A stretch of 64,000 nt of DNA from Phlegmacium glaucopus. Its lineage: Eukaryota > Basidiomycota > Agaricomycetes > Agaricales > Cortinariaceae. This document shows, piece after piece, positions 1-11,829 of this stretch. How positions within the stretch are numbered: position 1 is the first letter of the stretch; each line of letters opens with the position of its first letter. The position numbers and the translations under genes are program-made. The notes beneath the pieces were generated by a model. That model was not told the DNA's origin. It saw only the letters and a program-made list of their open reading frames with translations, and did no database searches. The stretch is taken from contig MU130354.1 of the NCBI GenBank assembly GCA_015039465.1, forward strand, positions 167,848-231,847, read 5' to 3'.

Positions 1-449
1 AATATTGCAATGGGTTATATTAAGTCCGGCTGGCATAAGAAGGGGACTGATGTCGCTGTTGAAGTCCGAAGGCAACTACGCAAAGCAGTACTAACTCCAA
101 TGCCATTCCACAAACCCAACTACTGGAGAGGTTAGATCCAGCGGCGCCATAGTTGTTAGATGCTGGTCACCCAAGTCTCCACAGATAAATCGTCATGTGC
201 CTTGGGCCTTCAAAACAATTCGGATATCTACAATCTCGTAGCTCGGAAATGACCGTTATTCGAAAGCAACTAAAATTTTGATAATCAATACTTTGGGCCC
301 TGGTGAGAACCAACATCATGTCGGTAGGGCAAATATGGTATTCAAAACTAACATTGAACGTTGAACTTCCCTGCCAAGGCTCTTAAAAGAAAAGAAGAGA
401 ACAATTCATTTATACCAAGTTTGCCACCATTTCAAACGATCAATCGTCA
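1..449. other. No recognisable gene
   Basis: I see no coding frame with a recognisable motif and no terminal repeat. This stretch precedes the point (about 450) where similarity to the second duplication block begins, so it is the left flank of block A. Confidence 0.5.
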
Positions 450-1194
450 GTCCTTCCGTTGCAGAACATCTTCCGCGTACAATCTCCTCAGTGTTATTCA
501 TCTTACATAGTAAATGGAAGACCCATCTCAACGGTCAACTGACATCTTAATATATAGCTATATTCTTCGGGGCAAACGGGTAGGACTTTCCTTACGCTGT
601 TTCTTCATGGAAGCCGCAAGGTCATAAGTGAGCTCTTCGGCGGACGTTCTGTAAACATAAGGATCTTCCCAGCTGGCGGTCCAAGGCCGTTGAGCCGTCT
701 GAAGGTTTCCCGGAACCATTTTTCATAGTGAAACAACCCTCTAAGGTACCATGATAAAACTCAAGATAGTAGGTTCGTCTCCTCCGGAGATGAGATCATC
801 AGGAAAGCGTACGTAAAGAATTTGCATTCCTCCCTAATCGATTATTCCCGTGGGTTTGGAGAGGTCTTTCTTGTCAAAGAGAAGGATTGCATGAGCGAGA
901 TCAGGACGATGGAGGATGCGCGCAAGGTGTGACGAATGAGGAATAAATTGGCAGGCTGATCCATCAAAGCCAAACCTATGATCGGCTGCTCGAAGACTAC
1001 TCCGAGTTAACGCTATACGATATACAAACCCTGCAACGTCCATCAATACATATGTTGCTTCGACAGGATTCACGAAAGACAACTCCTAGACGTGCCAGTG
1101 AATGTTGGGGCAAGTATCTGTGGGTAATGTCCTTGAGACCAACAAGATCTAATCAATGTCCGACAGTCCGACTCGATCAGTATTTTAGCATTTT

Positions 1195-1384
1195 AGTTTC
1201 CACGGGTTTCTCAGTGGCAACCGGCAGAAACCGGCAGAAACCACGAAACGTGGAAACTTGGAAACTTATGTCGATTCAGGGACTAGGAAAATCATAATAA
1301 AATCATACGATATTTGTACTAAATTTCCTTTTCAAGTTTCCGGAAACCAAGAAACCAGCGGAAACCAGCGGAAACCCGGAAACG
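1195..1384. mobile_element. Short MITE-like element, GTTTCC...GGAAAC ends
   Basis: About 190 bp bounded by inverted GTTTCC-CGGGTTTC and GAAACCCGGAAAC. The inside repeats GGAAACC / CCGGCAGAAACC motifs. It is absent from the equivalent place in block B, so it inserted after the duplication or was lost from B. I could not define a clean target duplication. No coding capacity. Confidence 0.55.
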
Positions 1385-4300
1385 ATTTTGACATTTTGCT
1401 GATGCGCTCGTGACCGTGACTACAGACGTCAACATATTCTTGATTGGTGGCTACGCCGGACTCGATGATGGTTTTAAGGTAATCGTCTTCCTATCACTCT
1501 AGAACTTTTTGAATGTCATTTCTTTCAGATATCCGTTAGCCCACTGTCTCAGACAGTGAAAGTTGCTAAACGCTTATCAAAGCCGCCTGTTGTGGTTGAT
1601 AGTTCTTAGAGTCGAGGTTTTCTCCATCTCGAGACGGGCATATCTCTTTCACGGCGACGATCTCGATGAATTTACGACAGCTGGTCTGACTTAAGTGATT
1701 GGTCTGCTACCTCCGCTGGCGAATCATGTCTCCCAATGCCAGGTAAAGATCGGCTGGAGAACGATGGCTTTATCGGAGCCGCAACTGCCAATCCGACTCA
1801 AAGGTGGACACCGAGTGTCACCGACACGACAGATTGGCCTGCAGGTTGTAGAGGTTGCTCTAGCACAACGTAGGTTATTTACGCGTATTTGTTTCATCGG
1901 CATAGAGTGTCAAAGTACTGTCGCTGTCACTGGAGAGGAGGTCCATGTTTGAATGTTACACCAGCATCATATTAAACGCTTTCACTCCACTTGTACGCAT
2001 CGTCGCATCAGGTATTCCATCGCCTACTGGAATTGGTATTGAATTCGAAGGCAGCGCAAAGCTCCACTGCCCCCAATTACTGGGCCTGGAAGGGGCTAAC
2101 CCCATTGCAGCCCATGTCTTCTAGATCCCACCTAGCCCGCCACAGACAGTTGGTCAAACAGCTTGCCCCTTGGGAGGAATTGCACTTGGATGGCCTACAG
2201 TTTCATAGCCCTGAAAGATCATGGTCCGTTATCCGAAAGATGAACGAAACTAGGCGTTGGATCAATAATTTGGCTCATGGCTTTTGGCTTGGGTAACACC
2301 AAAAATTCTCATGGCTTTAGATAACAATAACGCCTCTTACTAACTTGTAAGTTCTACCCTCTCAAAACCCTCTCAACGAACGTCATGGATTTCAAGGGAC
2401 CAAGTGAAACGTTTCTTTGTACATGCCCGCCAAGTCTCCAAAAACAAAAGTGAGTGAAAGAACAGGCAGTCATTCAGGAACACAACCGGGCATTAAAGCT
2501 CAATCCGGGTAGCGAAAAATTTCTTATTAAAGTCAGGTGGAACTTAGACTAACTTAGAGCTTCAGGGGAAGGTCCGGTGATAAAAATCGAAGTTGGCTGA
2601 GGGTCATACCCCACAAAATACGAGTACAATTCTAGAACTTCAATGACTGGTCTGACATCCCAAATTTACGAACATGTCTGAGCCTGGACCTTGCATTATA
2701 CCTAAAATGCTAGCATCATCTACGTTCAAATTGTCTCTTTTCTCATGTTGTGGAGCATCGGTCAATGCTGTGCGACTCGCGGATACGTTCGATGAGTCTG
2801 AGGTTCTGGGCTTGATATATTTTTACTCCACTCTTGTATATCGATTTTCTGCAAGCAGAAAAGGAATGGAACGCTCGCCGCTAAGGTTTTTTGGACCCAC
2901 AGGAGGCTTCAAAACATACTTTAGACATGACAAGCGGGACTGAAGCACATAAGACTTAAGTACAGACGCCTTCAACTGTGACACTTCACCATATACAGCA
3001 GGCTTAGACCACGCCTGTCTTCACCCATACAACCCAATCTCTGAGACATATCAATCTTGGCATCCAACTGAATGGTACTCATATGGGAATCTGAACATCA
3101 CTCTCATTAACAAAGTGTGTGCATTTTGATGAGTAAAATTCAATTTTCTGATCCTGCAACTCGCCAAGGAGATCCGATGTTCGGCATCAGGAAGAATCGA
3201 TCTATTCTTTGACGGCCGTTTGACTCAACATACCGAGATAAGCACAGCTTCTGATTTTAAGTGTATGGTAGGTTTGTAAGATCGGGAAGTTCTTTGTCGA
3301 TACTGAACGTTTAGTCAATGCCATTCGTCCCTGCTCCATTACTGCAAAGACTTTGTACGGTCATGTCAGTCGTGATGATCGTGGCTTTTGACATGTCCAC
3401 GTTGGTTACTCCACCACGAGCCCGAGGTCATGGTTAGTTGGTTATAACAAGGTTATCTAAGTTGCATGTATATTCGAGGGTAAGGGCTGCCAGCGGGCAA
3501 GCTGGCATTGCAAATATACTAACGAAGGGCTGCTCTGTAGCATAATCTGAGACATTGTGGAAACACAGCAAACCATTGCAATCGGTAGTTTCAGATACAA
3601 GAGATAATCACAGATTCGAGCACAACTGGTACGCTGTAGGCTGTAGCTGTCCCTGTCAGTCACACTGAAAGTATTAATAAAGTCGCCAGTTTTCGATTCG
3701 TAATGCCTCGTGTTACTAATATATACAGATATAGTTATAGAGGAGAACTTCCAGATAGTGAAAGAAGATTGCTTGAAAATCGTTCGACTTTTCCGGACAT
3801 ACCTTTCAGGAGTCAGTAGGTTTGCTCTGCCCGTTTGCCGCGCTACAACATGTGGTGATTTACAAAGAATATGCCAGCATTAGTGATCCGTGTCACCGGC
3901 GGGACTGAACACCCATGACATCGTGGAGAAGGGACAGCGTCAGTTTACAGACACATGTATTATGTAAATTCGTAAGAAATTTTAACTAGGAAAGAAAATT
4001 TGCCCAGGCGCTCGCCAGTAAATAGTTTCTTATAAACCAGAAAATAAATAAATATGGACCTTTCGTTACGAGTTAGGAGGTCCGAGTTTCTGGCATATGC
4101 CGTGTTTGTACGTATGGCAGCGTTTGTTTTCACTTCCATAATTTTATTTTTTTTTCCCTACAAATTTATACTTTGATGAAGTGACTCAAGTCCTTACAAC
4201 GGTGCCAGTCATTTTGAAATTGAGGCTGCAGGGCACAAACTTTGCTTTTCAAAAGTACGATCAATCTGATATTGATGCCCGTTCCTGCAACGGCAACTCG

Positions 4301-4789
4301 GAACGGTTATATAGCTTGTGGCCGCTAATCACTATTAATGCATGTAGCAAATCGCACGGTGAGGTAGCTTAAGAGCCATTCCTCATGTGCGGCCTGAGGG
4401 TTGCGGAGCGAAGTCAACACCCTGGCCAAAAAAGTGCAAAGAAGATTTGAAATGTCACCATGTGGTAAACCAACCCAGGAATGGAGACCATTATGGAGTG
4501 AAGTTTGACGCAGTGGAAATTAACATGTGGCTGGAACGCGGACCAGAACTTAAGATCCGCTACTTAAAATTGGGGGGCGGTGATAATCAAAAACGGTCTC
4601 GGAAACTATCTGTGTCCTGACAGCCCGATCGCGAGGTGCCTTTGACACTCCTTGACATGCTCCTTCCATGATCATGTCTACATCTGGGATCATGTGAGTA
4701 AAAATAATGACGGCATGCTCAGCCTCTGTACCTGTCAGAACGTAGAAGGCAAAAGAACAAATATACCACGGGCAAGGGCCATGAAAATG

Positions 4790-4798
4790 TATAAAAGG
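4790..4798 (+). promoter_or_regulatory. TATA box of hydrophobin gene A
   Basis: TATAAAAGG lies 93 bp upstream of the hydrophobin start codon. The same motif sits at the same distance before hydrophobin B (18119-18127), inside otherwise diverging upstream sequence. Conserved spacing in both copies supports a core promoter. Confidence 0.75.
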
Positions 4799-4882
4799 CG
4801 CAACACTACTGGTAAATTCTGCAGTTGAACAAGCCTTAGTTCTACTTTTCAAACAGTCTCTCTACTCCACGAAAAATCCAAG

Positions 4883-5394
4883 ATGTTCTCTCGTGCTGCC
4901 TCTGTCTTTGTTCTCGCTCTCCCTCTCATTGCGACCGCGACCGTCCTTCCTCGTACTGGCCCTAGCAGTAACCAATGCAACAGTGGCTCTCTCCAGTGCT
5001 GCAACTCCACCTCCACTGTGAGTGTCTCTATCGATTGAAATAGAACGAATGTACTAATAAATCGGTACCCCAAACAGGCTTCCGACCCCGTCACTTCCCT
5101 GCTCCTCGGGCTCTTGGGTATTAACGTAGGCTCTGTCACTGGCATTGTTGGCCGTAAGCATTAGCTTCTAGGACTTTTGGATGTCTTGATCTCACATGAC
5201 TGATAAAACAGTTACTTGTTCGCCCCTCACTATCATCGGTGCCAGTGGCACTGGTTGCAGTAATCAGGCTGTTTGCTGCACCAACAACACATTCGTAAGA
5301 TTTTTTTTGCGAAAACATTGATTTCTCTTTCTTAACATTGTTCTAGAATGGTGTTGTTGCACTCGGCTGCACCCCGATCAATATCAATGTCTGA
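4883..5394 (+). CDS. Class I hydrophobin, copy A
   Basis: Small secreted amphipathic protein expected to self-assemble at air-water interfaces and coat hyphae or fruiting-body surfaces. Four exons: 4883-5017, 5078-5153, 5212-5294 and 5347-5394, all with GT-AG introns of 52-60 nt, giving 113 aa. The N-terminus is a signal peptide (hydrophobic [12 protein letters not shown], residues about 8-19). All eight cysteines are present in hydrophobin spacing: single C, CC (LQCCN), C (TCSPL), C (GTGC), CC (AVCC) and a final C (LGCTP). The wide spacing between the third and fourth cysteines fits class I. The start is the first ATG after the TATA box and its exon structure is identical to copy B. The frame is open throughout, so it is probably functional. 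The class is well supported; expression and role cannot be judged here. Confidence 0.93.
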
Positions 5395-5709
5395 TCGAGT
5401 ATACTAGGGTAGGAGATGTTTCTGTAATGACTGCGACGAACACTTCTGTGGAAATTTTGTACCCATTTTCTAATAAAAAAGATATATCGAATAAAATCAC
5501 TTGTTTGCCCAAGAAGCGCGACGCGCCATTGTGAAGTCACGTTATCGTGATCAGCCATGTAGCAGTCGGTCACACTCAAGTCACACTGGTTCTCTGTGAT
5601 ATTGGCAGACACGACCATTGACTAGCTTGACGAGCCAAGATAACCGTTGCCATCTTCCATATATACCGCAAAAGAGGAACGCCCTATAAATCTTGCATTC
5701 TGCCATGCC

Positions 5710-7320
5710 GAATTAGGTTGACAATTTTGCAACGCCAGCCAATCAGAGGTCCAATCACATCGCCGCCCCTTCATCTTTGACTGATACGCATTCGGATCAT
5801 ATCAATGGTTTATCTGCAGAGTCGCTCTTGAGGCATGAGGTTTATGCTGAACGAGAGTTGCAAGCTTTGGAGTTGAGGTCTGAGAAGATTCGTACTCGCA
5901 CTTTCAACCCTCTATTACGCCCAGATGGTACTATGTATTATACAGTCTCAAGAGATCTACTAGTATGTCGTTTCTATGCATCAGTATACAAATTTAACGC
6001 TATCCCAGACTCCCTTGCCCCTCAATACGCCAACACGGATGGGACTCTCAGCTGAGGAGACCATTATTGCAAATCATTGTCCTGGAGCTGTTATGTAAGT
6101 CCTGACCTGAACTCTTCGATGTAATGCAAAATCAACTTCATCTAGGTTTCTTATTGAAGGCCCAAAAGGCGCAGTCTTACACACGAGTGATTTCCGTGCA
6201 GAACCCCGGTCTTTACAGTCTTACTTGCAACCCACTCCTCCAACGATACCTATCACTCTGGGACCAGGAATACATACTCTCGGATCCGAAGCAACTGCTG
6301 CCTACCACTAGCACCGTGCTTGAAGTAATTTATCTCGATACAGCATCCGCCTTATCCGATCTCCGAATTCTTACCAAGGTAAGAGCAGTTTTCAACCTAC
6401 AGTTTTCGGTTGGGTTCGACGTCTTTCTAGGATTGTGCTACAGTGGGGCTTATTGGACTCATGAAATGCTTTCCTGATTATTTCTTCATCAATTCCTGGA
6501 CTTGGGGATACGAAGACATACTCAAAGCCATTACCGGCGAGTTCTAATCGCAGGTTGTCATTTTTTCATCTGATCAAGGCATTCAGGATTTTGGATAGAT
6601 TCACGTTGACCGTTACAAGCATTCAATCTATCAGACCCCTTTCTCGGTCTCATTACTACATGAGACCTTTATCGACATGTTTTTATTGCTATTCGTTTGC
6701 GGCAGTGGGTAATGACTCGGATTCAGCATACCCGCACTCAACGACTCATGGGCAAGTGTGTCATTTACATTAATCTGGTCACTATGGGAAGTGAAAAGTG
6801 GGATTTGTATCTGAAGGACACAAAAGATCGCTTGGGAGCTGGGGAAAAAATCGACATCCTGGTGTCATCATTATCCCTTTTGGCTCATTGACGTTTTTTG
6901 TAGCTCATACCTCTTTCTCGGCATTCCACTTTACCAGAACGCCTTCGTCAAGCTTTTTCAACCTAATCAAATAGTACCCAACATTCTTGACCCTTGACTC
7001 CATGGCCTCGACTGGACGTGCTTCGATCAGATGTTTTCTCACTATCTACACCCATCAGCGCAAGCCCTCCCACTATGTGCCTCCAGCTCACAACTGCGTC
7101 TCGGAGTTACTGGTTATGATCAGCTTACCGTTGATGCTCAAAATGATGTTGATGTAGCACTTAAGAACCTTGTAGGTGATGGAGCTGCAGGCGTGGCTCA
7201 GTGTTGGGCAGACCATGAGAAGAAAGAAAATCCTTTGGGGATAAAGGAAAGGGAAAGGAGACTATTGCCACCAGGTATTATGTGTGAGAGAGAGTGAGGA
7301 CATGGATTTGGATGATAGTG
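5710..7320 (+). pseudogene. SNM1/Artemis-like DNA-repair nuclease, decayed copy A
   Basis: Broken frames match the metallo-beta-lactamase/beta-CASP nuclease family (SNM1, Pso2, Artemis), which process DNA ends and crosslinks. Recognisable pieces in order: the metal-binding region (TDTHSDHINGL, about 5777-5815), the NHCPGAVMFLIEGP strand (about 6070-6170) with the HTSDFR-like motif, FINSWTWGYEDILKA (about 6485-6530), and the C-terminal LFQPNQIVPNILDP region (about 6952-6995). Stops and frameshifts separate them. Where block B reads THTHWDH, this copy reads TDTHSDH, replacing the first metal-ligand histidine by aspartate. About 50 bp following this motif are also missing relative to B. The family assignment is from memory of conserved motifs. 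It lies downstream of hydrophobin A in the same orientation. Confidence 0.7.
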
Positions 7321-7971
7321 ATGACAAGTGAGGCAAGACAGCTCATAAGCTTTTTGCTAGTCTTGCTGAGCCACATCCCATGGAGTCCACACAGGAGTCT
7401 ATGGAGTCTAGCACCAGAATAACCTGGTGGAGTCCATTTTGAAGTCTCCAGGAGTCCACTAGTCTCCTTACTTAATTAAATAATTAATTAAAAAATATAT
7501 TGCCTCTGCAGCTCAATATGATGAACTTGGATCTAGACATGGAGAGTGTATGTCTTGGTGTTGGAAAGTACTAAGTAGTAGTTGATAACTAATATATTTA
7601 CCTAGATGTGGAAACCATACATTGGTAAGTTGACTGTCAGGTTTTTTGGGTTTTAAAACCCCAAAAAAACAATAAAAAACAATAAAAACCACCTAAAAAC
7701 CTGAAAAGCTCAAAAGTTCAAAAGCCAGGTATAGTTCAGAAAAACCTGCAAAAAATATGATTTAGAAGAGAAAACCTGGGAAACCTTGACTGAAAGACTA
7801 CAAAAGAATCTATTACATACTATAATTGGCTACTCTATAGTACTACAACTAGCAACTGAAGGCTAGTGGGGTATTGAGTGAAAGTGGTGGTCTTTGTATA
7901 AGTAAATTGCTTCAGGGTTGGGTGTTACAACTTCAAAGAGTTCAGATGATTTGAATGTCTTGACTCTAGAC
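7321..7971. other. AT-rich transposon debris
   Basis: No gene. Contains AGTCCA/GGAGTCC iterations (7375-7470) that look like a MITE remnant, and 7505-7620, which resembles 52965-53060 (shared TCTAGAC...GAGAGTGTA...GTAGTAGTTGA). A CCAAAAAACC/GGTTTTTTGG-rich stretch follows at 7640-7800. Confidence 0.5.
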
Positions 7972-8321
7972 TGTTAGGGGACACTACATAGGTATTCACA
8001 TATGCTTACACACTCCATCATGACCTCCATCTAGTACTGTATACAACTGGTTATTAGTAGCTCTGGTGAATGTTCCCTAGTAGTTACACATGTGCATACT
8101 CTGAGTAGATTCCTAACACATGTTCCTAGGAATGTGTGTCCTATTTTCTATTTTAGTTACATACAAGTGTTATCAGGGCCTAGGGTAATTACCTAGGTCC
8201 TTGAGTATATAGGGTAGCAGGTGTCGTTTGTAGACGACACCTTTGTATTAAACTTGGTTTACTGCGACTCCATCTTCTCTAAATTAACAGTGGCCTTTGC
8301 TATCATTGACGATCCCTAACA
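7972..8321. mobile_element. Solo LTR (350 bp, family LTR-3)
   Basis: Starts TGTTAGGGGACAC and ends GATCCCTAACA, i.e. canonical TG...CA LTR ends with a short inverted TGTTAGGG/CCCTAACA. Flanked by a perfect 5-bp target duplication TAGAC (7967-7971 and 8322-8326). No internal domain is attached, so it is a solo LTR left by recombination. It lies right next to the hAT MITE at 8340. Confidence 0.85.
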
Positions 8322-8339
8322 TAGACAGTCAGTTTGAAA

Positions 8340-9461
8340 TAGTGTTTGAAGGTTAGGTTAGCTAGCTGGAAAATAACTGGAAAATAACCAGACCTAACCA
8401 CAATGGTAACCTAACCATGGTTAAGGTTAGTCAGTTTGGAAAATAATGTAACCAGTTATAACTGGTTATAGCAAGACCTATTTTACCCCTTCAAAATGTG
8501 CCCAAAAACATCAAGAATGCTCAATATTTGACCAAGTTATTGTCAAATCTCTAAATAGTAGTCAAAATAGTAGAGTCTTGTTACATTCTGTCATATGTTA
8601 CTCTGGTCCAGCTCTGTTGGAGTTGTCTCCGGTAGTCTGTACTCCATTCCAGTACTTTCCCTTGTTTCCAGATCTACTCCTCCTATGTCCAACTCTGAGA
8701 CTTCTCTGTATCATTCCGGCTCTTCCAACTATACTCCAAACCCAATACCACATCTTTGCCACAACCACTATTTCTTTGTCATCACTTTCCCACTATCAGT
8801 CAGCACACCTGCTATGGATTATTCACCCAAGAATGCAGGACCTTCCAGGAGCAGAATGCAGCACTTTATATTTATCCTTTATATTTCAGTTGCTATTCCT
8901 TTTATTATTTAAGTACTCGAAACTTGTATGTTTTCCTCAGTTTGAATATCAACTTAGTTTCCTCCTCTTGTTCATCCTCTAAGTCACCAAGGTCTTCCAT
9001 CTTTCTGTTCTCTTCTGGTTCTGAAATCAGGACATTATAGGAGCTGGGTGGCACAGCACATACACTGAGGCCAAAGTCCTTTCCGTTACTTGTTCCGGTT
9101 TTGTTCCATTCATTCCAGAGTTACTCCAATGTTACCCCTTTGTCTAAACTTAACAAGTTTTAAGAATAATTTCATCAATATGTCAAATTTTCACCAAATT
9201 AAGCATTCTTGGGCTCATTTTAAAGCTAGAATACAGGGGAATAATATTTACTGAGACAGATATGGAAGGATTTGCCTGGTTTCAGCCAATTTCCTGTTTT
9301 TTGGTCCTAACTGGTTAGTAACTGCAAATAACTGACTATAACCAGTTAATTGCAGCCCAGTTAGGTTATTTTTGGATTTGGAACAAAGGCTAACTGGTCT
9401 TGGTCTTGGTTAGAGCCCCTGGGCACCAAATAACTGGACCTAACCAGACTTTCAAACACTA
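8340..9461. mobile_element. hAT-type MITE (TAGTGTTTGAA family), copy 1
   Basis: Terminal inverted repeats TAGTGTTTGAAGGTTAGG... and ...CTAACCAGACTTTCAAACACTA, flanked by a perfect 8-bp target duplication GTTTGAAA (8332-8339 and 9462-9469). The 8-bp duplication and TAGTG ends are hAT hallmarks. The interior is built of AACTGGTTA / CCTAACC motifs and has no coding capacity. A solo LTR (8579-9155) is nested inside; without it the element is about 540 bp. Same termini as the element at 50606-51210. Confidence 0.85.
8579..9155 (+). mobile_element. Solo LTR, 577-bp family LTR-1, copy A
   Basis: Starts TGTTACATTC and ends AAACTTAACA. Exactly 577 bp, like the copies at 31063-31639 and 37965-38541. 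Flanks AGTCT/AGTTT are a 5-bp target duplication with one mismatch. Open frames inside it recur in every copy because the LTR sequence is repeated, not because they code. Copy A is more diverged (many C-to-T and G-to-A differences) than copies C-E and therefore older. Confidence 0.85.
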
Positions 9462-10640
9462 GTTTGAAAAGATGTTGGAAGCGAATAGGAGCCTCAAAGA
9501 TTGCCTTAGAGTCACTCAGGTATTGTCTTCAAGGTTTGAGAAAGAACAATTATCTTTATAGCAATAAGATTCTCAAGAACTAGCTACTGTACATTGCTAG
9601 TAAACTGGGGTTTTATACTAAATAGGTAAGATGAAAAAAATATGGTAAATGTATGGTATCACCATGTGAAACTTGTGTGAAAAGGTAAGAAGATGCATGT
9701 ATGAAAGAAACAAAGAAAAGGCATGTGAAATGTATGTAGATGAAACATATAAAAGGAAATGAAATAAGCATGTATCAAGGATGGAAGAGAAATGTTCATT
9801 GTTGGAATTAAGGAAGAAAAAGAAAATAAAATGTAAATTTGTAACATTGGGTCTGCTTGAGTATTCCATCAATTATGTAAATGTTCCATATGTGATGTCT
9901 GGAGCATTCTGGACTTCTATGGACTGCCCCTGAAGCCATTTATTTATATAAAGACCAACACTTTTACACTAATTCCTCAACTAGTGTTTGCTAGTTGTAC
10001 TATTATTAGAGTATTTAATTAAATAAAGGAGTTTTCAGGGCTTTCAGGTTGTTGGGTTTTTGAAAACCAAAAAACCAGTGAAAGCCCTGAAAGTAAAATG
10101 TCAATTTACTGATGTACTAGGATAGAAGTTAGGTATACATTAATCTGATAATAAAAGAACAATATACTGCCTCAGTGTCAGAAAGTAGTAGGTTGACACT
10201 TAGGAGCAAAAGAAGAAGTGTAGGTGATAAATGAACAGAAGTATCATGATGTGATAGATGATCTGACCTCATACTAGGTCAATGCTCCCCCATCAGGTTG
10301 GTTAGAAAATGAAATCTAGGAAAAATAAAAGAAAAAGTAAATAAAATTATTTAGGAGGAGTAGAAAGTCCAAGAACCTCCTGATGATGTTTGAATAAAGG
10401 AAAAGGAGTGCCAGTGAAGGAGTGTGGACCATAGAAGAGAGAGGCCCCCATGGAGATCCAATAATTATTAATTCTACTGCCCTAAAAAACAAAAAGTGGT
10501 AGCACAACCTCCTGGCAAAAAAATGCTCCCATCATCAAAACACAATAAACTTCAGTTGAAATTGAGAGGGATTTTGATGAAGATGAGCCAATCTGCTGAT
10601 GTGTATATGCTATTAATCTAAACCACCCCATAGGTACAGT
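9462..10640. other. AT-rich region with repeat fragments
   Basis: No supported gene; long minus-strand frames at 9618-9872 and 10316-10507 are low-complexity. 10110-10290 resembles 53050-53230 (shared GCCTCAGTGTC...AAAGTAGTAG and GACCT...ATACTAGGTCAA), so it is a second piece of the family also seen at 7505-7620. A GCTTTCAGG...CCCTGAAAG inverted motif occurs at 10036-10096. Confidence 0.45.
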
Positions 10641-10917
10641 TGTGGACAAGCAAACTCAACAAAAAAAGACAAGTTTTATGGTGCCTAACCACCAGAATGA
10701 ATAGAAACCCATTTAAGGAGCCTCCTGGCCAAGTTTCAGTTCAATCCATCAAGCCATATTCTTTTAAATTACCATTTAAGGAAACCACACTTCAAAATAT
10801 TGGTCAGAACCTTAAAAAAAATGGTAAAAGTATGAAAAATAGTGTAATCACTTTCGCCTCATTGATGGACTTAACATTCCATTCACTCTGTCCACTCCAT
10901 CACTCTGTCCACTTTGA

Positions 10918-10966
10918 CACTCTGTCCAACTCCAACTCCAACTCCAACTCCAACTCCAACTCCAAC
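10918..10966. repeat. CCAACT microsatellite
   Basis: A run of tandem TCCAAC hexamers, producing a serine/asparagine-rich frame that should not be read as protein. It lies at the left side of a diverged LTR-2 copy. Confidence 0.7.
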
Positions 10967-10969
10967 CCA

Positions 10970-11235
10970 ACTCTGGTCAGCCTTTATTTTTTATTTTTCA
11001 CATCATGCCATTTTTATTTATTTATTGATTCATTATTGTATCATTTCTTTATTTATTTTATATCTCCATTATGTCCATATCAGCACTTAAATACCCCTTA
11101 GCCTAGCAGGGATCCACATCCTTTCCTCTTTGGATCCCCTGCTAGGTAAGTCACATGTAGATATCTTTTCTAAAATATTATTAACTTTGGATCCCCTGCT
11201 AGTCTGACTAAGTCAGTACCACAGTTGCTCTAACA
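10970..11235 (+). mobile_element. LTR-2 family fragment, plus orientation
   Basis: Matches the reverse complement of the LTRs at 34640-35052 and 36726-37126: shared TTTTTCACATCA, ATCTCCATTATGTCCATAT, two GGATCCCCTGCTAG blocks and the end GCTCTAACA. The left end is diverged and no clean TGTTAGGGG start or target duplication is visible. It interrupts a plus-strand Gypsy relic. Confidence 0.7.
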
Positions 11236-11563
11236 AGAATGTTCTCAAGAATCCATGCCACACCAATTTCCCAACCCACCAAAGGCTTCTACTCCTTCTT
11301 CATCCACCCCCAATCTATCTTCCAACCCCTCCTCCAGTTCCAGAAAACAGTCTTGGCCTTCAGATCACAAATCTGCTAAGCCCACAGGCTCCAGTAAGAT
11401 TTCCAATCCTCCAAAAATTGATTTGACTGGTAAGCTTGACTTGCAGGGTAGACTTACCCAGCAAGAAAGGTGCCATCAAATTGAAAATAATCTCTGTCTT
11501 TTTTGTGGCAAGCCCAGTCATCGTGTTCCTGACTGTAACTTAGCCAACATCAGCAAACTCTGA
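11236..11563 (+). pseudogene. Gypsy gag C-terminus with CCHC zinc knuckle (relic)
   Basis: A frame from 11255 ends in LTQQERCHQIENNLCLFCGK...HRVPDC, the C-x2-C-x4-H-x4-C zinc knuckle that closes the Gag of agaric Gypsy elements and binds RNA during particle assembly. A serine/proline-rich stretch precedes it, as usual. The capsid part upstream is missing or unrecognisable, replaced by an LTR-2 fragment. Together with 11985-12155 it shows a plus-strand Gypsy relic, a different element from the minus-strand chromovirus at 34640-48372. Confidence 0.75.
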
Positions 11564-11628
11564 TTTTTGCTATACTTTACTATATTTTGCTATAACTCAC
11601 TATGACAAAAAATCAGAGTTTGCTGATG
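11548..11628. repeat. Hairpin (22-bp inverted repeat)
   Basis: Arms 11548-11569 (CATCAGCAAACTCTGATTTT...) and 11606-11628 (...ATCAGAGTTTGCTGATG) are inverted copies differing by one A/T, around a 36-nt AT-rich loop with TATACTTTACTATATTTTGC. It spans the end of the gag frame. Confidence 0.75.
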
Positions 11629-11829
11629 AAGGCAAGCTCCACTAAAGGCCAAGCCCTACCACTATTTCTGAACCCATTTCCAAGTCCATTCCAGCTAAAC
11701 CAAAGGACTCAGTTTTGGAGAAGAAAAAAGACTAGGCAATTCACTAGGACCAGCACAGATGGTGAATTGCAAGAGCCTCTGTGTTGAAATTATTGCAGTC
11801 CTTGATGCAATAGTCTCTCCAAAAACCAG

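Larger units (their letters stand above)
450..7190 (+). repeat. Segmental duplication, block A
   Basis: From about 450 onward this segment matches 13545-21065 in the same order and orientation. Anchors include the text around 460-600 versus 13550-13680, 1690-2330 versus 14130-14790, the hydrophobin genes (4883 versus 18212) and the SNM1-like pseudogenes (5710 versus 19620). The copies differ by many substitutions and indels. A MITE (1195-1384) lies only in block A, while block B carries an extra broken hydrophobin and a 530-bp insertion. A minus-strand frame around 834-1082 has a counterpart at 13710-13955 (shared text like MDVAG) but I do not recognise it, and it looks decayed in both. The order and orientation suggest an old tandem duplication later split by transposons at 7320-13540. 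Confidence 0.85.

Noticed and set aside
4550..5618. Minus-strand open frames opposite hydrophobin A
   Set aside because: They lie across the spliced + strand gene, have no recognisable features and are not preserved in block B.
8578..9040. Open frames with SELSPVVRTPFQYFP-like text recurring at 8578, 31052, 38180 and 48450
   Set aside because: They recur because the 577-bp LTR is repeated; several frames of the same LTR are open at once and none has domain features.
9618..9872. Minus-strand small membrane protein
   Set aside because: Low-complexity AT-rich sequence giving F/I/L/S-rich frames; no start context, intron or conserved feature.
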